A DNA stretch of 64,000 nucleotides. It comes from CBDDKW01 sp965230425. Its GTDB lineage: Bacteria; Pseudomonadota; Gammaproteobacteria; UBA1113. The translations under genes and the position numbers were made by a program. The DNA lies in the NCBI GenBank assembly GCA_965230425.1, contig CBDDKW010000010.1, positions 1 through 64,000 on the forward strand, given 5' to 3'. Numbering within the stretch: the first letter of the stretch is position 1; every line of letters starts with the position of its first letter. Positions 35,047 through 44,206 of the stretch are shown here, piece by piece. The notes beneath the pieces were generated by a model that worked only from the letters and a program-made list of their open reading frames with translations, had not been told where the DNA came from and did no database searches.

Positions 35047-38000
35047 TCAGGCATATTCAATAGTGACTTTATTTTGACCGAATAAATCACTTAATTGGTC
35101 CAGTAAGTCATCACAGGGGCTGACTCGCCATTGATTGCCTAAATTGATTTTTGCTTGGGCTTGCTGCTGATTGTACTCAATACATACGGGACAGGCGCCG
35201 CTGTTAAACTGCTTCAATATAGCTTGGGTACGGCCGATTAAATCCTCAGATAAAGCCGATTGCTCTACTTTTAAACAGACCTGTTTACCATAGTAATTAC
35301 GCGCCTCGTCAATACTCATCACGCGCTGACAAGTCATTCGGTAGCCGCCAGAATAATCATCAATAGAGACTTCGCCTTCGATGACTAATAATTGATCTGA
35401 GGTTAATAGTTCTCGCGATTCTTGATACACATCGGAAAATACGGCTAATTCAATACGGCCACTGGCATCGTCCACGGCCACAAAGGCCATGCGATCGCCC
35501 CGCTTAGTTAGCATGGTCCGTATTGCCACGAGGAAACCGGCAATCACCACGCTTTGTTGACTCTGTGGTTTCAATTCACTGATGCGCGCCGTGGTAAATT
35601 GATTTAATTCAGCTAGGTAACGATTAATGGGATGCCCGGAGAAATACATACCTAAAGTATCTTTTTCGCCGGCTAATCGCTCTTTTTCGCGCCAATCTGT
35701 CGCGGTAATATATTCTGGCTGCGTGACTTGTTGATCCACTGCGGCAAATAAATCTTCTTGGCCAATGGCCTCATCACGTGCCTGTTGGTCGGCTAACTTC
35801 ATGGCCTTAGGCAAACTTGCCATTAATGATGCGCGAGACACATTAAAACTATCTAAAGCACCCGATTTAATCAGTGCTTCAAAGACTCGTTTATTCGCTT
35901 TGCGTAAATCTAAACGCTGGCACATACTGAATAAATCACTGATGTCGCCTTGCTGCTGACGCTCGCTAACCATTTCTTCAATGACAGCTTCACCCACGCC
36001 TTTGATAGCACCTAAGCCATAAATAATTTCTTTATTTTGACTGACAGTAAACTTATACATCCCCTGATTAATATTGGGTGGCAGTAAGGGAATATCAAGG
36101 CTTTTACATTCCTCTGCAAAGGTAACTACTTTATCTGTGTTATCCATATCTGAAGATAATACTGCCGCCATGAATTCAGCTGGATAATGCGCTTTCAACC
36201 AGGCTGTTTGATAGGCAACTAAAGCATAAGCTGCTGAGTGGGATTTATTAAATCCGTAACCCGCAAATTTTTCCATCAAATCAAAAATACCAGTAGCTAC
36301 ATCCGCATCAACACCTCGCTTGGTTGCGCCTTCAGTGAAGATAACCCGCTGTTTGGCCATTTCCGCCGGTTTTTTCTTACCCATGGCACGACGTAATAAA
36401 TCCGCACCACCCAAGGTATAACCTGCCAGCACTTGAGCAATTTGCATCACTTGTTCTTGATAAAGAATAACCCCATAAGTAGGTCGCAAAATGGGTTCTA
36501 AATCGGGATGTGGATATTCAACCACAGCACGCCCATGTTTACGATCGATAAAATCATCCACCATGCCCGACTGCAAAGGTCCCGGGCGGAATAAAGCAAC
36601 CAAGGCGACAATATCTTCAAAACAATCCGGCTGCAGGCGCTTAATTAAATCTTTCATGCCGCGTGATTCTAATTGGAATACCGCAGTGGTAGTACAAGCT
36701 TTTAATAAATCAAAGGTCTTTGTGTCATCAACAGGGATAGTATCAATATTGATTTCCACTTCACCCTGCTGGCGCCGAAAAACATTCACATTCTGCACCG
36801 CCCAGTTGATAATGGTCAGTGTACGCAAACCTAAAAAGTCAAATTTAACTAAGCCGATGGTTTCCACATCATCTTTATCAAATTGAGTGACGGCACTACT
36901 GCCATTGTCTTCATGATAGAGCGGCGTAAAGTCGGTTAAATTTGAAGGGGCAATGACCACCCCACCCGCATGCTTACCGGCATTACGGGTGATCCCTTCT
37001 AACTTTTTCGCCAAATCAATTAAGACTTGCACCTCTTCTTCTTGATTGTATAAATCACGTAAGGCATCCTCATCAGCCAAGGCTTTATCTAAGGTCATAC
37101 CAATTTCAAAGGGAATAAGTTTTGCAATCCTATCGACGAAACCGTAGGGATGACCCAGCACCCGGCCTACATCACGCACCACCGCCTTCGCTGCCATAGT
37201 ACCGTAGGTAATAATTTGCGAGACGCTTTCATGGCCATATTTATCAGCCACGTATTCAATCACGCGATCACGGCCGTCCATACAAAAGTCCACGTCAAAA
37301 TCAGGCATGGATACCCGTTCTGGATTAAGAAAACGCTCAAACAATAAATCGTATTTTAATGGATCCAAGGTGGTGATATCTAAAACATAAGCCACCAATG
37401 AACCGGCACCCGAACCACGCCCGGGCCCTACCGGTACGCCATGTTGTTTGGCCCAGCGAATAAAATCTGCCACAATTAAAAAGTAACCAGCAAAACCCAT
37501 AGAATTAATCACATCTAATTCTATTTGCAAACGTTCATCATACTCGGCACGTTTTTCTGCAATCAGCTTAGCATCATCATTAAAAAGAAATGCTAAACGC
37601 TGTTCCAAGCCTTGCTGACTTTCACTCGTTAAAAAAGTTTCGATGGTCATGCCATCGGGAATGGGAAAATTTGGTAAATAATAGGTACCCAATTGCAATT
37701 GCATATTACAACGTTTGGCAATTTCCACAGTATTAGCAATTGCTTCAGGGTAATCGGCAAATAGCTTGCACATTTCTTCAGGGGAACGTAAATATTGTTG
37801 TTGACTATAACGCTTTGGTCGTTTTGGATCATTCAGCGTATAACCATCATGAATGGCAACTCGTGCTTCATGGGCTTCAAAATCATGACTATCAATAAAT
37901 CGTACATCATTGGTTGCAACCACTGGCACTTGATGCGCATGGGCCAATTGTACCGCCAGTTGTAAATAGTCTTCCTCATGCTCTCGTCCAGTGCGTTGTA

Positions 38001-38505
38001 ATTCAATATAAAAGCGTTGGGGAAATAGCGCCTGCCACTGTTGTAATAAAGTCGCCGCTAATTCATTATTATGCGCCAATAAAGCTTGACCAATATCACC
38101 TAAGCGCCCACCAGATAGGGCAATTAAACCTTGATGATATTCCGCTAGCCAAGATCGAGAAACTAATGGTATCCCCTTGTACTGACCTTGCCGATAGGCT
38201 TTAGAGATAAGACAAGTCAGATTGTGATAACCCGTGTTATTTTGGCAGAGTAATACCAAAGGAAACGGCTGGTTCTTATCAGCCTCATTTTCAACTAAAA
38301 TATCCACCCCAAAAATCGGCTTGATCCCAGCCGCAGTAGCCGCTTGATAATATTTCACCGCTGCAAATAGGTTATGCTGGTCAGTAATAGCCACGGCAGG
38401 CATTTGCGCACTTCTCAAGGCTTGCATAAGCGGCTTAATTTTAACCACTCCGTCACAGAGCGAATACTCAGTATGTAAGCGCAGGTGAACAAATTGTGGC
38501 TTCAT
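35047..38505 (-). CDS. dnaE: DNA polymerase III alpha subunit
   Basis: 1152 residues (E. coli 1160), the replicative polymerase. The N-terminal PHP domain starts FVHLRLHTEYSLCDG and has AITDQHNLF. The palm has GPGRGSGAGSLVAY and the catalytic Asp motif PDFDVDFCMDGRD. Then come YQEQVMQIAQVLAGY, the helix-hairpin-helix AIKGVGEAVIEEM (~840) and the C-terminal OB fold (VVIAGFLVAIRTMLTKRGDRM). No frameshift. It lies next to accA as usual, but the expected upstream neighbour rnhB is 11 kb away. Confidence 0.98.
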   Translation of the reverse strand: MKPQFVHLRLHTEYSLCDGVVKIKPLMQALRSAQMPAVAITDQHNLFAAVKYYQAATAAGIKPIFGVDILVENEADKNQPFPLVLLCQNNTGYHNLTCLISKAYRQGQYKGIPLVSRSWLAEYHQGLIALSGGRLGDIGQALLAHNNELAATLLQQWQALFPQRFYIELQRTGREHEEDYLQLAVQLAHAHQVPVVATNDVRFIDSHDFEAHEARVAIHDGYTLNDPKRPKRYSQQQYLRSPEEMCKLFADYPEAIANTVEIAKRCNMQLQLGTYYLPNFPIPDGMTIETFLTSESQQGLEQRLAFLFNDDAKLIAEKRAEYDERLQIELDVINSMGFAGYFLIVADFIRWAKQHGVPVGPGRGSGAGSLVAYVLDITTLDPLKYDLLFERFLNPERVSMPDFDVDFCMDGRDRVIEYVADKYGHESVSQIITYGTMAAKAVVRDVGRVLGHPYGFVDRIAKLIPFEIGMTLDKALADEDALRDLYNQEEEVQVLIDLAKKLEGITRNAGKHAGGVVIAPSNLTDFTPLYHEDNGSSAVTQFDKDDVETIGLVKFDFLGLRTLTIINWAVQNVNVFRRQQGEVEINIDTIPVDDTKTFDLLKACTTTAVFQLESRGMKDLIKRLQPDCFEDIVALVALFRPGPLQSGMVDDFIDRKHGRAVVEYPHPDLEPILRPTYGVILYQEQVMQIAQVLAGYTLGGADLLRRAMGKKKPAEMAKQRVIFTEGATKRGVDADVATGIFDLMEKFAGYGFNKSHSAAYALVAYQTAWLKAHYPAEFMAAVLSSDMDNTDKVVTFAEECKSLDIPLLPPNINQGMYKFTVSQNKEIIYGLGAIKGVGEAVIEEMVSERQQQGDISDLFSMCQRLDLRKANKRVFEALIKSGALDSFNVSRASLMASLPKAMKLADQQARDEAIGQEDLFAAVDQQVTQPEYITATDWREKERLAGEKDTLGMYFSGHPINRYLAELNQFTTARISELKPQSQQSVVIAGFLVAIRTMLTKRGDRMAFVAVDDASGRIELAVFSDVYQESRELLTSDQLLVIEGEVSIDDYSGGYRMTCQRVMSIDEARNYYGKQVCLKVEQSALSEDLIGRTQAILKQFNSGACPVCIEYNQQQAQAKINLGNQWRVSPCDDLLDQLSDLFGQNKVTIEYA

Positions 38506-38843
38506 GGGTGACTCTTATATCAATAGCTATCATTTAAGAATGAGCAGTATATCGGGTTTGCGATTGAAATAAAAATTCCTGATACAAGTACAGCAACCGT
38601 ATTTAAGAAGATGACTTATTCAATAATAAGCCGTTTCAAGATCCTATGGCTTGTCCGCCTGGCCGATTAACTATCTGATTTACATGGAGTTTTATTTTTT
38701 TAATGTGGGTACTCCGCCCAAGCAAGCAAGTTTAACTACAGCTAAGCTATCCTTAAGGAAACAATATGATAATATGCCTAGCTTAGCCTGACTTAAGCGC
38801 AAATTAGCTATAATTAAGTACAACTCGCACGAAAGGTAAAAAT
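38506..38843. promoter_or_regulatory. Divergent dnaE/DAHP-synthase promoter region with inverted repeat
   Basis: No gene is visible. A perfect TATAAT at 38809-38814 is the likely -10 box for the DAHP synthase gene, about 30 bases before its ATG; no good -35 is seen. Just upstream the 9-bp inverted repeat GCTAAGCTA (38741-38749) / TAGCTTAGC (38779-38787) could be an operator. GAAAGG precedes the ATG. Confidence 0.4.
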
Positions 38844-39902
38844 ATGTTCAACATCACCGATGACTTACGTATACGTGGCCTAAGGCCACTGATTTCACCG
38901 GCATTATTAATGGAAGAATTTGCCCTCAGCCCAGAGGCAACTAATGTGGTGGTTAATGCGCGGCATGCAGCCACTCGTATCGTCCAAGGTAGCGACGATC
39001 GCTTACTGGTTATTGTGGGTCCTTGCTCTATTCACGATCCCATAGCCGCCATCGATTATGCTGAGAAATTAAAAGCCATCGCTGATAAATACAGTAATGA
39101 ATTACTCATCATCATGCGCGTGTATTTCGAAAAACCGCGTACCACATTAGGCTGGAAAGGTTTAATCAACGATCCTGACTTGAATGGTAATTTTAATATT
39201 AATAAAGGACTGCGCACGGCGCGTAAATTACTTTATGATTTAGCTAATATAGGTATGCCCGCCGGCACAGAATTTCTCGATACCATTGTACCGCAGTATA
39301 TCAGTGACTTAATCTCCTGGGGTGCTATCGGCGCACGCACCACGGAAAGTCAAGTACACCGTGAATTATCTTCAGGCCTATCCATGCCAATTGGTTTTAA
39401 AAATGGTACCCGCGGTAATATTCAAATTGCTATTGATGCCATTGGCGCTGCTAAAGGCGCTCATCACTTTCTCAGTGTCACCAAGCACGGCATTGCAGCT
39501 ATTGTGAGTACCACGGGAAATGATGCAGGACATATTATTTTACGCGGTGCCAGTGACGGACCAAATTATGATACTGACTCAATTCAAGCAACAAAAACAA
39601 GCTTGGAAAAAGCCGGCTTAACGCCTAAAGTGATGGTGGATTGCAGCCATGGTAATAGCAACAAGGATCATTCGCGGCAACCATTGGTAATCGACGATCT
39701 GTGTGAGCAAATGCAACAAGGTGAAACTGGTATTTGTGGGGTGATGATTGAAAGTAACTTAGTGGAAGGTCGACAAAATTACGTACCTGACCAACCGGCG
39801 CAATATGGCCAAAGTATCACGGATGCCTGTGTGTCATGGGAACAAACCGTGCCGATGTTAGAGAAATTAGCGAAGGCAGTGAAGGCACGGCGAAATGGAT
39901 AA
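38844..39902 (+). CDS. DAHP synthase (AroF/G/H class)
   Basis: 352 residues (E. coli AroG 350). It condenses phosphoenolpyruvate and erythrose 4-phosphate, the first step of the shikimate pathway. Motifs: VVGPCSIHD written here as VGPCSIHDP, RVYFEKPRTTLGWKGLINDP, PAGTEFLDTI, GARTTESQVHRELSSGLS, GFKNGT and VMVDCSHGNSNKDH. Which feedback class (Phe, Tyr or Trp sensitive) it belongs to cannot be decided. pheA follows after 17 bases, suggesting an aromatic operon. Confidence 0.93.
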   Translation: MFNITDDLRIRGLRPLISPALLMEEFALSPEATNVVVNARHAATRIVQGSDDRLLVIVGPCSIHDPIAAIDYAEKLKAIADKYSNELLIIMRVYFEKPRTTLGWKGLINDPDLNGNFNINKGLRTARKLLYDLANIGMPAGTEFLDTIVPQYISDLISWGAIGARTTESQVHRELSSGLSMPIGFKNGTRGNIQIAIDAIGAAKGAHHFLSVTKHGIAAIVSTTGNDAGHIILRGASDGPNYDTDSIQATKTSLEKAGLTPKVMVDCSHGNSNKDHSRQPLVIDDLCEQMQQGETGICGVMIESNLVEGRQNYVPDQPAQYGQSITDACVSWEQTVPMLEKLAKAVKARRNG

Positions 39903-39919
39903 AGAGACAGGGGTAAGGA

Positions 39920-41025
39920 ATGCAAAAAGAAAACAAGCAAGCTGATGAAAACGAACTCAATAAAATCCGCGAACAAATCGATAGCATTGATCAACAAATA
40001 CAAGCCTTAATTGTTGATCGTGCCCAATGCGCACAACGCATCGGTGAAATTAAAAAAGCTGCTGCAGAAACACCCGTTTTCTATCGCCCAGAACGTGAAT
40101 CCATGGTATTGCATAAAATCATGGACCGGGATTGTGGCCCACTGGATAAGAAAAAAATGGCGGAAATATTCCGCACGATTATGGGCCGCAGGCTTAGCAT
40201 TACAGCAACCTATGGATATTGCCTTTCTTGGCCCATTAGGCACATTTTCACAATCCGCCTGCTTAAAACATTTTTGGCCATTTTATTAATTTACAACCAC
40301 AACGGAATATTGATAGCGTCTTTGAACAGGTAGAATCAGGTCAAGTACACTATGGTGTGGTGCCTATTGAAAATACCATTGGCGGTTTAGTCAATGCCAC
40401 CATGGATGCCTTCATTCAATCGAAATTAAATATTTGTGGTGAAGTCAGTTTGGTGATTCACCAAAACCTCATGCGTCACCCTGAATTCGATGAACCCATT
40501 ACGCGGATTTACTCCCACGAACAATCGCTCACGCAATGCCGCCAATGGCTCAAAGCCCATTACCCGCAAGCTGAATTAATTCCCGTGGTCAGTAATGCCC
40601 ACGCTGCACAGCTAGCCGCTAAGGAAGCTGGCAGTGCTGCTATTGCAGGTCAGCATTGCGCAGAAGAATACAATTTACACATAGAAAATGAAAATATCGA
40701 AGACCATGCCCATAACGTCACTCGCTTTTTAATTATTGGCAATCACCAGCCTAACGCCTGTGGAGACGACCGTACGAGTTTATTAGCTACAGTGGATAAC
40801 GCTCCAGGGGCACTTGAAGCCATTGTTAATGACTTTGCTAAGAATGACTTAAATATTACTCTGATTAAGTCACGTCCTTCGCTGGATAACCCAAATCAAT
40901 ATATTTTCTTTTTAGATATTGATGTACATCAAGAAAATAATGCTTTTAAAATGACCATGGATAGCTTAAAATCACAGCCTGTATTTATCAAAATACTCGG
41001 GTCATACCCTAAAGCAATACTGTAA
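39920..41025 (+). pseudogene. pheA: Chorismate mutase/prephenate dehydratase with two frameshifts
   Basis: The bifunctional P-protein makes phenylpyruvate for Phe synthesis. The chorismate mutase part is in frame from 39920 (IREQIDSIDQQI…AQRIGEIKK). After MAEIFRTIM an extra G in the GGG run 40183-40185 moves the dehydratase start (MDIAFLGPLGTFSQ) to the next frame. An extra T in the T5 run 40271-40275 moves the rest (VVPIENTIGG, NVTRFLIIG and the ACT domain with KSRPS) to the third frame. Removing one base from each run restores one continuous protein of ~367 residues. As written the gene cannot give a full product. AAGGA precedes the ATG. Confidence 0.88.
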
Positions 41026-41135
41026 ATAGCACAGCAATTTTAAATATGGGTACCAGATACCAGAACTCACATAACGTTCAAGATTGCCCAAATATGGACG
41101 TTATAGTTCATATAATATTACCCCTTGGAGACACT

Positions 41136-42009
41136 GATGGACTTACACACAGCCATAGAGCAAATTAATCATGAAATGCCTAATGAAGAATCGAGTACAC
41201 TAGAATTAGATCCAAAACACCCAGGGATTAATGACCAGACTTATATTAAACGCCGCCAAGAGTTTTTTGACCTCTGCAGAAAGCACCGCCTGCAACAATT
41301 AGGCATTCCGCCTATTGAATATACTGCCGATGAACATGCCATATGGACACATGTTTGTCATGCTCTGCGTGACAGCCATGAAGCTAAAGCTTGTAGTATT
41401 TACCTACATGGAAAGCACCTATTAAATATTGATGGTGAACATATTCCAGACTTACAAGCCGTTAATATGCAATTACGTCAACAAAATGGTATTCAATTAG
41501 CCCCCGCGGAAGGACTCATTGACACACGTAATTTCTTTGAGTACCTTTCCAACCGCACCATGCCCTGTACTCAATACCTGCGGCATCATGCAAAACCAGA
41601 ATACACACCTGAGCCAGACATGGTACATGACTTAATCGGCCACGTACCCCAGTTAGTTGATAAAGATTATGTGGAATTAATTCAACTCATTGGTGGTGGT
41701 GTAAAACACGCCGATGATCATCAACTCGTGGCTTGGCAACGCATTTACTGGTTCACCATTGAATACGGTCTGATCCAAGAAGAGGACGAAACCAAAGTAT
41801 TTGGTGCAGGTATTCTATCTTCATCCGGCGAAATGCAATACTGCTTCAGTGATAATGTGGACCGACGACCGTTTAATTTAGCGGATGTTATTACTCAAGA
41901 CTTTGATACCACAGTCATGCAAGACATTCTCTTTGTCATTCCTTCAATCAAGCAACTCTATCATGAGATTGAAACACTCATTGAAGGCTTTAAGCAGTTT
42001 AATAGTTGA
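41136..42009 (+). CDS. phhA: Phenylalanine 4-monooxygenase
   Basis: 290 residues from ATG 41136, with GGAG five bases before it. Iron- and pterin-dependent conversion of phenylalanine to tyrosine. The iron ligands are His-His in PDMVHDLIGHVPQL and Glu in RIYWFTIEYGL; FFEYLSNRTMPCTQYLR and FGAGILSSSGE are also family marks. A TATAAT at 41111-41116 is a possible -10 box, so it probably has its own promoter behind pheA. With pheA broken, this enzyme would make tyrosine from imported phenylalanine. No pterin recycling gene (phhB) is adjacent. Confidence 0.95.
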
Positions 42010-42010
42010 T

Positions 42011-42103
42011 GCTAGAAAATATAGTCATTAATAATGTTGTTGCTAGTAAAAATGCCGTCACTAACTATGACGCGGCTAGAGAAAATGCTGTCATTAACTA
42101 CGC
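42011..42103. repeat. Three imperfect tandem repeats after phhA
   Basis: Three units of about 31-33 bases begin with GCTAG at 42011, 42042 and 42075 and continue with AAA-AT-GTCA-TAA type sequence (best seen in GAAAATGCTGTCATTAACTA). They start right after the phhA stop and end at the MITE-like element. Function unknown. Confidence 0.5.
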
Positions 42104-42267
42104 TATACCCGTAGCGTCTCATATTTAGGGTTTTATAGGACAGGGATTTTTCGTTAGATGAAGATTTTAAATTGCAGGTAATAGTGGACTATTGGCAAAA
42201 TTTAAAGTCTTTAGCTGGCGGAAAATAACATGCTAGAAAGCCCTAAATATGAGGCGCTACGGGTATA
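42104..42267. mobile_element. MITE-like element with 27-bp terminal inverted repeats
   Basis: The ends 42104-42130 (TATACCCGTAGCGTCTCATA…) and 42241-42267 are inverted repeats of 27 bp with one mismatch. The element is 164 bp and has no coding capacity. It probably depended on a transposase elsewhere; the IS50-like element 2 kb away has different ends. Only a TA dinucleotide could be a target duplication. Confidence 0.65.
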
Positions 42268-42285
42268 TATTGCTTAAAAAAGTGT

Positions 42286-42408
42286 TGTCATTCAGAGCCG
42301 TGGCTTTAGCCGCGGCGAAGAATCTCCCGCCGATTTGACTACCTAGTTATAACATATTTTCATATTAGCTAAACGATAAGGGGATCTCTCGCTCTGCTCG
42401 AGATGACA
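42286..42408. repeat. Palindromic repeat with GTCATTTCGAGC-type ends, copy 2
   Basis: Starts with TGTCATTCAGAGCCGTGGCT and a CCGTGG/CCGCGG hairpin, contains AATCTCCCGCCGATTTGACTACC and TTAGCTAAACGATAAGG, and ends CTGCTCGAGATGAC. Its right half (from 42364) with the following ankyrin gene 3' end is repeated at 45703-45784. Confidence 0.6.
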
Positions 42409-42423
42409 GCATTTTTTCTTACA

Positions 42424-43812
42424 TTAATATGGCCTACCAGGCTGGAAAAACTGTTTTGGATGAGTACCTCCCCTTTGGCTAGTATCAGCAACAGACGTCT
42501 GTTCATCATCAGGTGACTGTAAACTTAACTGCTTAATTGAATTTTCTAATCTGGCAACAATCCCTTCTAACTGGCTGACTTTAGCAGCCATGTCTTCAAC
42601 GCTAGGAACACTCACACAAGTTCTTGCAGCAGCTTTATTGCATATGCCTTGAACTGCTAGATATAAATCAGAGTCATAAAAATAGCAAGTCACACCACGC
42701 TGAATATTCCAACTTTGATATTCTTGCTCAGCGTCACTAAGAACAAACCCTCTACTAACTAATAAATAGATTAAGGTTTTAAACTCATGAAACTTCTTTG
42801 ATTTAATAAAATAATCTCCTAAGTATAATATGGGGTCATGGCAGCATATCATTGCAAAAATCATAATACTTGCGCTCATGCCATCTGCAGTTATATTTTT
42901 AAGACTAGCTCCGCGTCTGACTAGCTCACATGCCATGTTAAACATCCGAAACTTAAAAGCCAGCCCCAAAGCAGTGTAACCACCTGGCAGTTTCATGTTC
43001 ATTAATTCTGCTGGAAGTTTGCTAGCAATAAATAATACTAAGTCACTACGTTCATTGTTTATCGCTGCTTGCAGAATATTACTATCTTTATTAAAAAGAG
43101 GGGGATTTAAAAACTGAGGAAATAACTGCAAAATATCTTGAAGTATTCCATCATCGATATCTGAATTGTTTATTAACAAAATCAATGTGTCATTTGAGAT
43201 TGGTAATTCATGACCAGCTTCGATATGTTCAACTAAAAACTTTAACTCAGGGAATTTTTGACTAACAACAGAATAATAAATCTGTTTAATTTCATTTCTA
43301 TACTGACTTTTCGCTATAGAGTTATACAATACATTATTTTTATTGATGTTTACGCCTATATTTACTAACGCAATCATTAAGATTTTTAATTCTTCAGCCT
43401 CATTGGATTTAGAAGAATATAAAAATAAGGTTCTGGCCAGTTCATCTGCTAAACTTAAAACCTGGCCATATTCATATTCTGTAGTATATAATCTTGTCGT
43501 CGTATAACCTAATTGAACTAACTCAGCAGCAACACTATACATGCGATTTGAAAAAGCTAAACCTAAGGGCGTTATAAAAACGTCGTTGATGGCATTAAGG
43601 TTATCACATTCTTTTTTTTTACTTATAATGTATACTGCTAATTTTTTACGGCGATTGTTTACTGCAATATGTAGCATTGTACACCCATAATCACTTCTGC
43701 TCTTCTTATTCAAATCCAAATAATCAGGGTGTTTTTTAAGTAGCTCAATGATATCTTCATCTGTTATATTTAAATTTTCAATCATCGAACATAATTTATC
43801 AAATGATATCAT
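42424..43812 (-). CDS. Ankyrin-like repeat protein, first of three relatives
   Basis: 462 residues. Two copies of a ~105-residue module (residues ~4-105 and ~208-310), each a short acidic helix pair (ITDEDIIELLKKHPDYLDL / DIDDGILQDILQLFPQFL) followed by ankyrin-like repeats (GCTMLHIAVNNRRKKLAVYI, YTALGLAFKFRMFNMACELV). Near the C-terminus is a short coiled coil (MAAKVSQLEGIVARLENSIK), and the end is KQFFQPGRPY, shared with the protein at 45764. No signal peptide or membrane helix. Ankyrin proteins of intracellular bacteria are often secreted into host cells; this is inference. The 359-base gap 43813-44171 upstream is very AT-rich, presumably carrying its promoter; I see no gene in it. Confidence 0.7.
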   Translation of the reverse strand: MISFDKLCSMIENLNITDEDIIELLKKHPDYLDLNKKSRSDYGCTMLHIAVNNRRKKLAVYIISKKKECDNLNAINDVFITPLGLAFSNRMYSVAAELVQLGYTTTRLYTTEYEYGQVLSLADELARTLFLYSSKSNEAEELKILMIALVNIGVNINKNNVLYNSIAKSQYRNEIKQIYYSVVSQKFPELKFLVEHIEAGHELPISNDTLILLINNSDIDDGILQDILQLFPQFLNPPLFNKDSNILQAAINNERSDLVLFIASKLPAELMNMKLPGGYTALGLAFKFRMFNMACELVRRGASLKNITADGMSASIMIFAMICCHDPILYLGDYFIKSKKFHEFKTLIYLLVSRGFVLSDAEQEYQSWNIQRGVTCYFYDSDLYLAVQGICNKAAARTCVSVPSVEDMAAKVSQLEGIVARLENSIKQLSLQSPDDEQTSVADTSQRGGTHPKQFFQPGRPY

Positions 43813-44171
43813 TGTGTTATCGCTCCCAATTTTTTATTTTTCTTTATATAAAATAAATAAAAATTTTTTTGACATTTATTCTTATATTTTTTAGCCAAAA
43901 TATAGAGGTGTGTTTAAAGATCGAGCTCATTATATATAATGTTGCATCAGCTTTTAACCGGTAATTTTTGCCGTATTCAATAAAAAATATAGCACTAATA
44001 AGTCTTTAATTAACCGCATAGACTCCGATTATAAAATGGCTATTACCAGACTAATACAAAACATAAAAAATCTTTTGGCGCCTTGACTTACTCACTTGTA
44101 ACTCTAAACAACCTGCTACATTATCCCATGGCACAAATCATGAGAACCAGCAAAGTAACCCTGGGTACCGT

Positions 44172-44180
44172 GGCCAAGCC
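44172..44180. repeat. Left 9-bp target-site duplication of the IS50-like element
   Basis: GGCCAAGCC, repeated exactly at 45676-45684. Nine bases is the duplication length of the IS4/IS50 group. Joining the two flanks recreates the hairpin TACCGTGGC CAA GCCACGGTA. Confidence 0.92.
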
Positions 44181-44199
44181 CTGTCTCTTGATCAGATCT
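44181..44199. repeat. Inside-end-like terminal sequence of the IS
   Basis: 19 bp, CTGTCTCTTGATCAGATCT, 8 bases beyond the transposase stop. In IS50, Dam methylation of the GATC sites in this end reduces transposition; the same could apply here if the cell has Dam methylase. Confidence 0.85.
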
Positions 44200-44206
44200 C
44201 TGCCTG

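Noticed and set aside
40183..40275. Programmed frameshifting in pheA
   Set aside because: Two shifts at unrelated runs without slippery-site or stimulatory structures are better explained by mutation or sequencing error.
40011..40289. Separate small gene inside pheA
   Set aside because: Its second half is the displaced start of the prephenate dehydratase domain; it is a product of the frameshift, not an independent gene.
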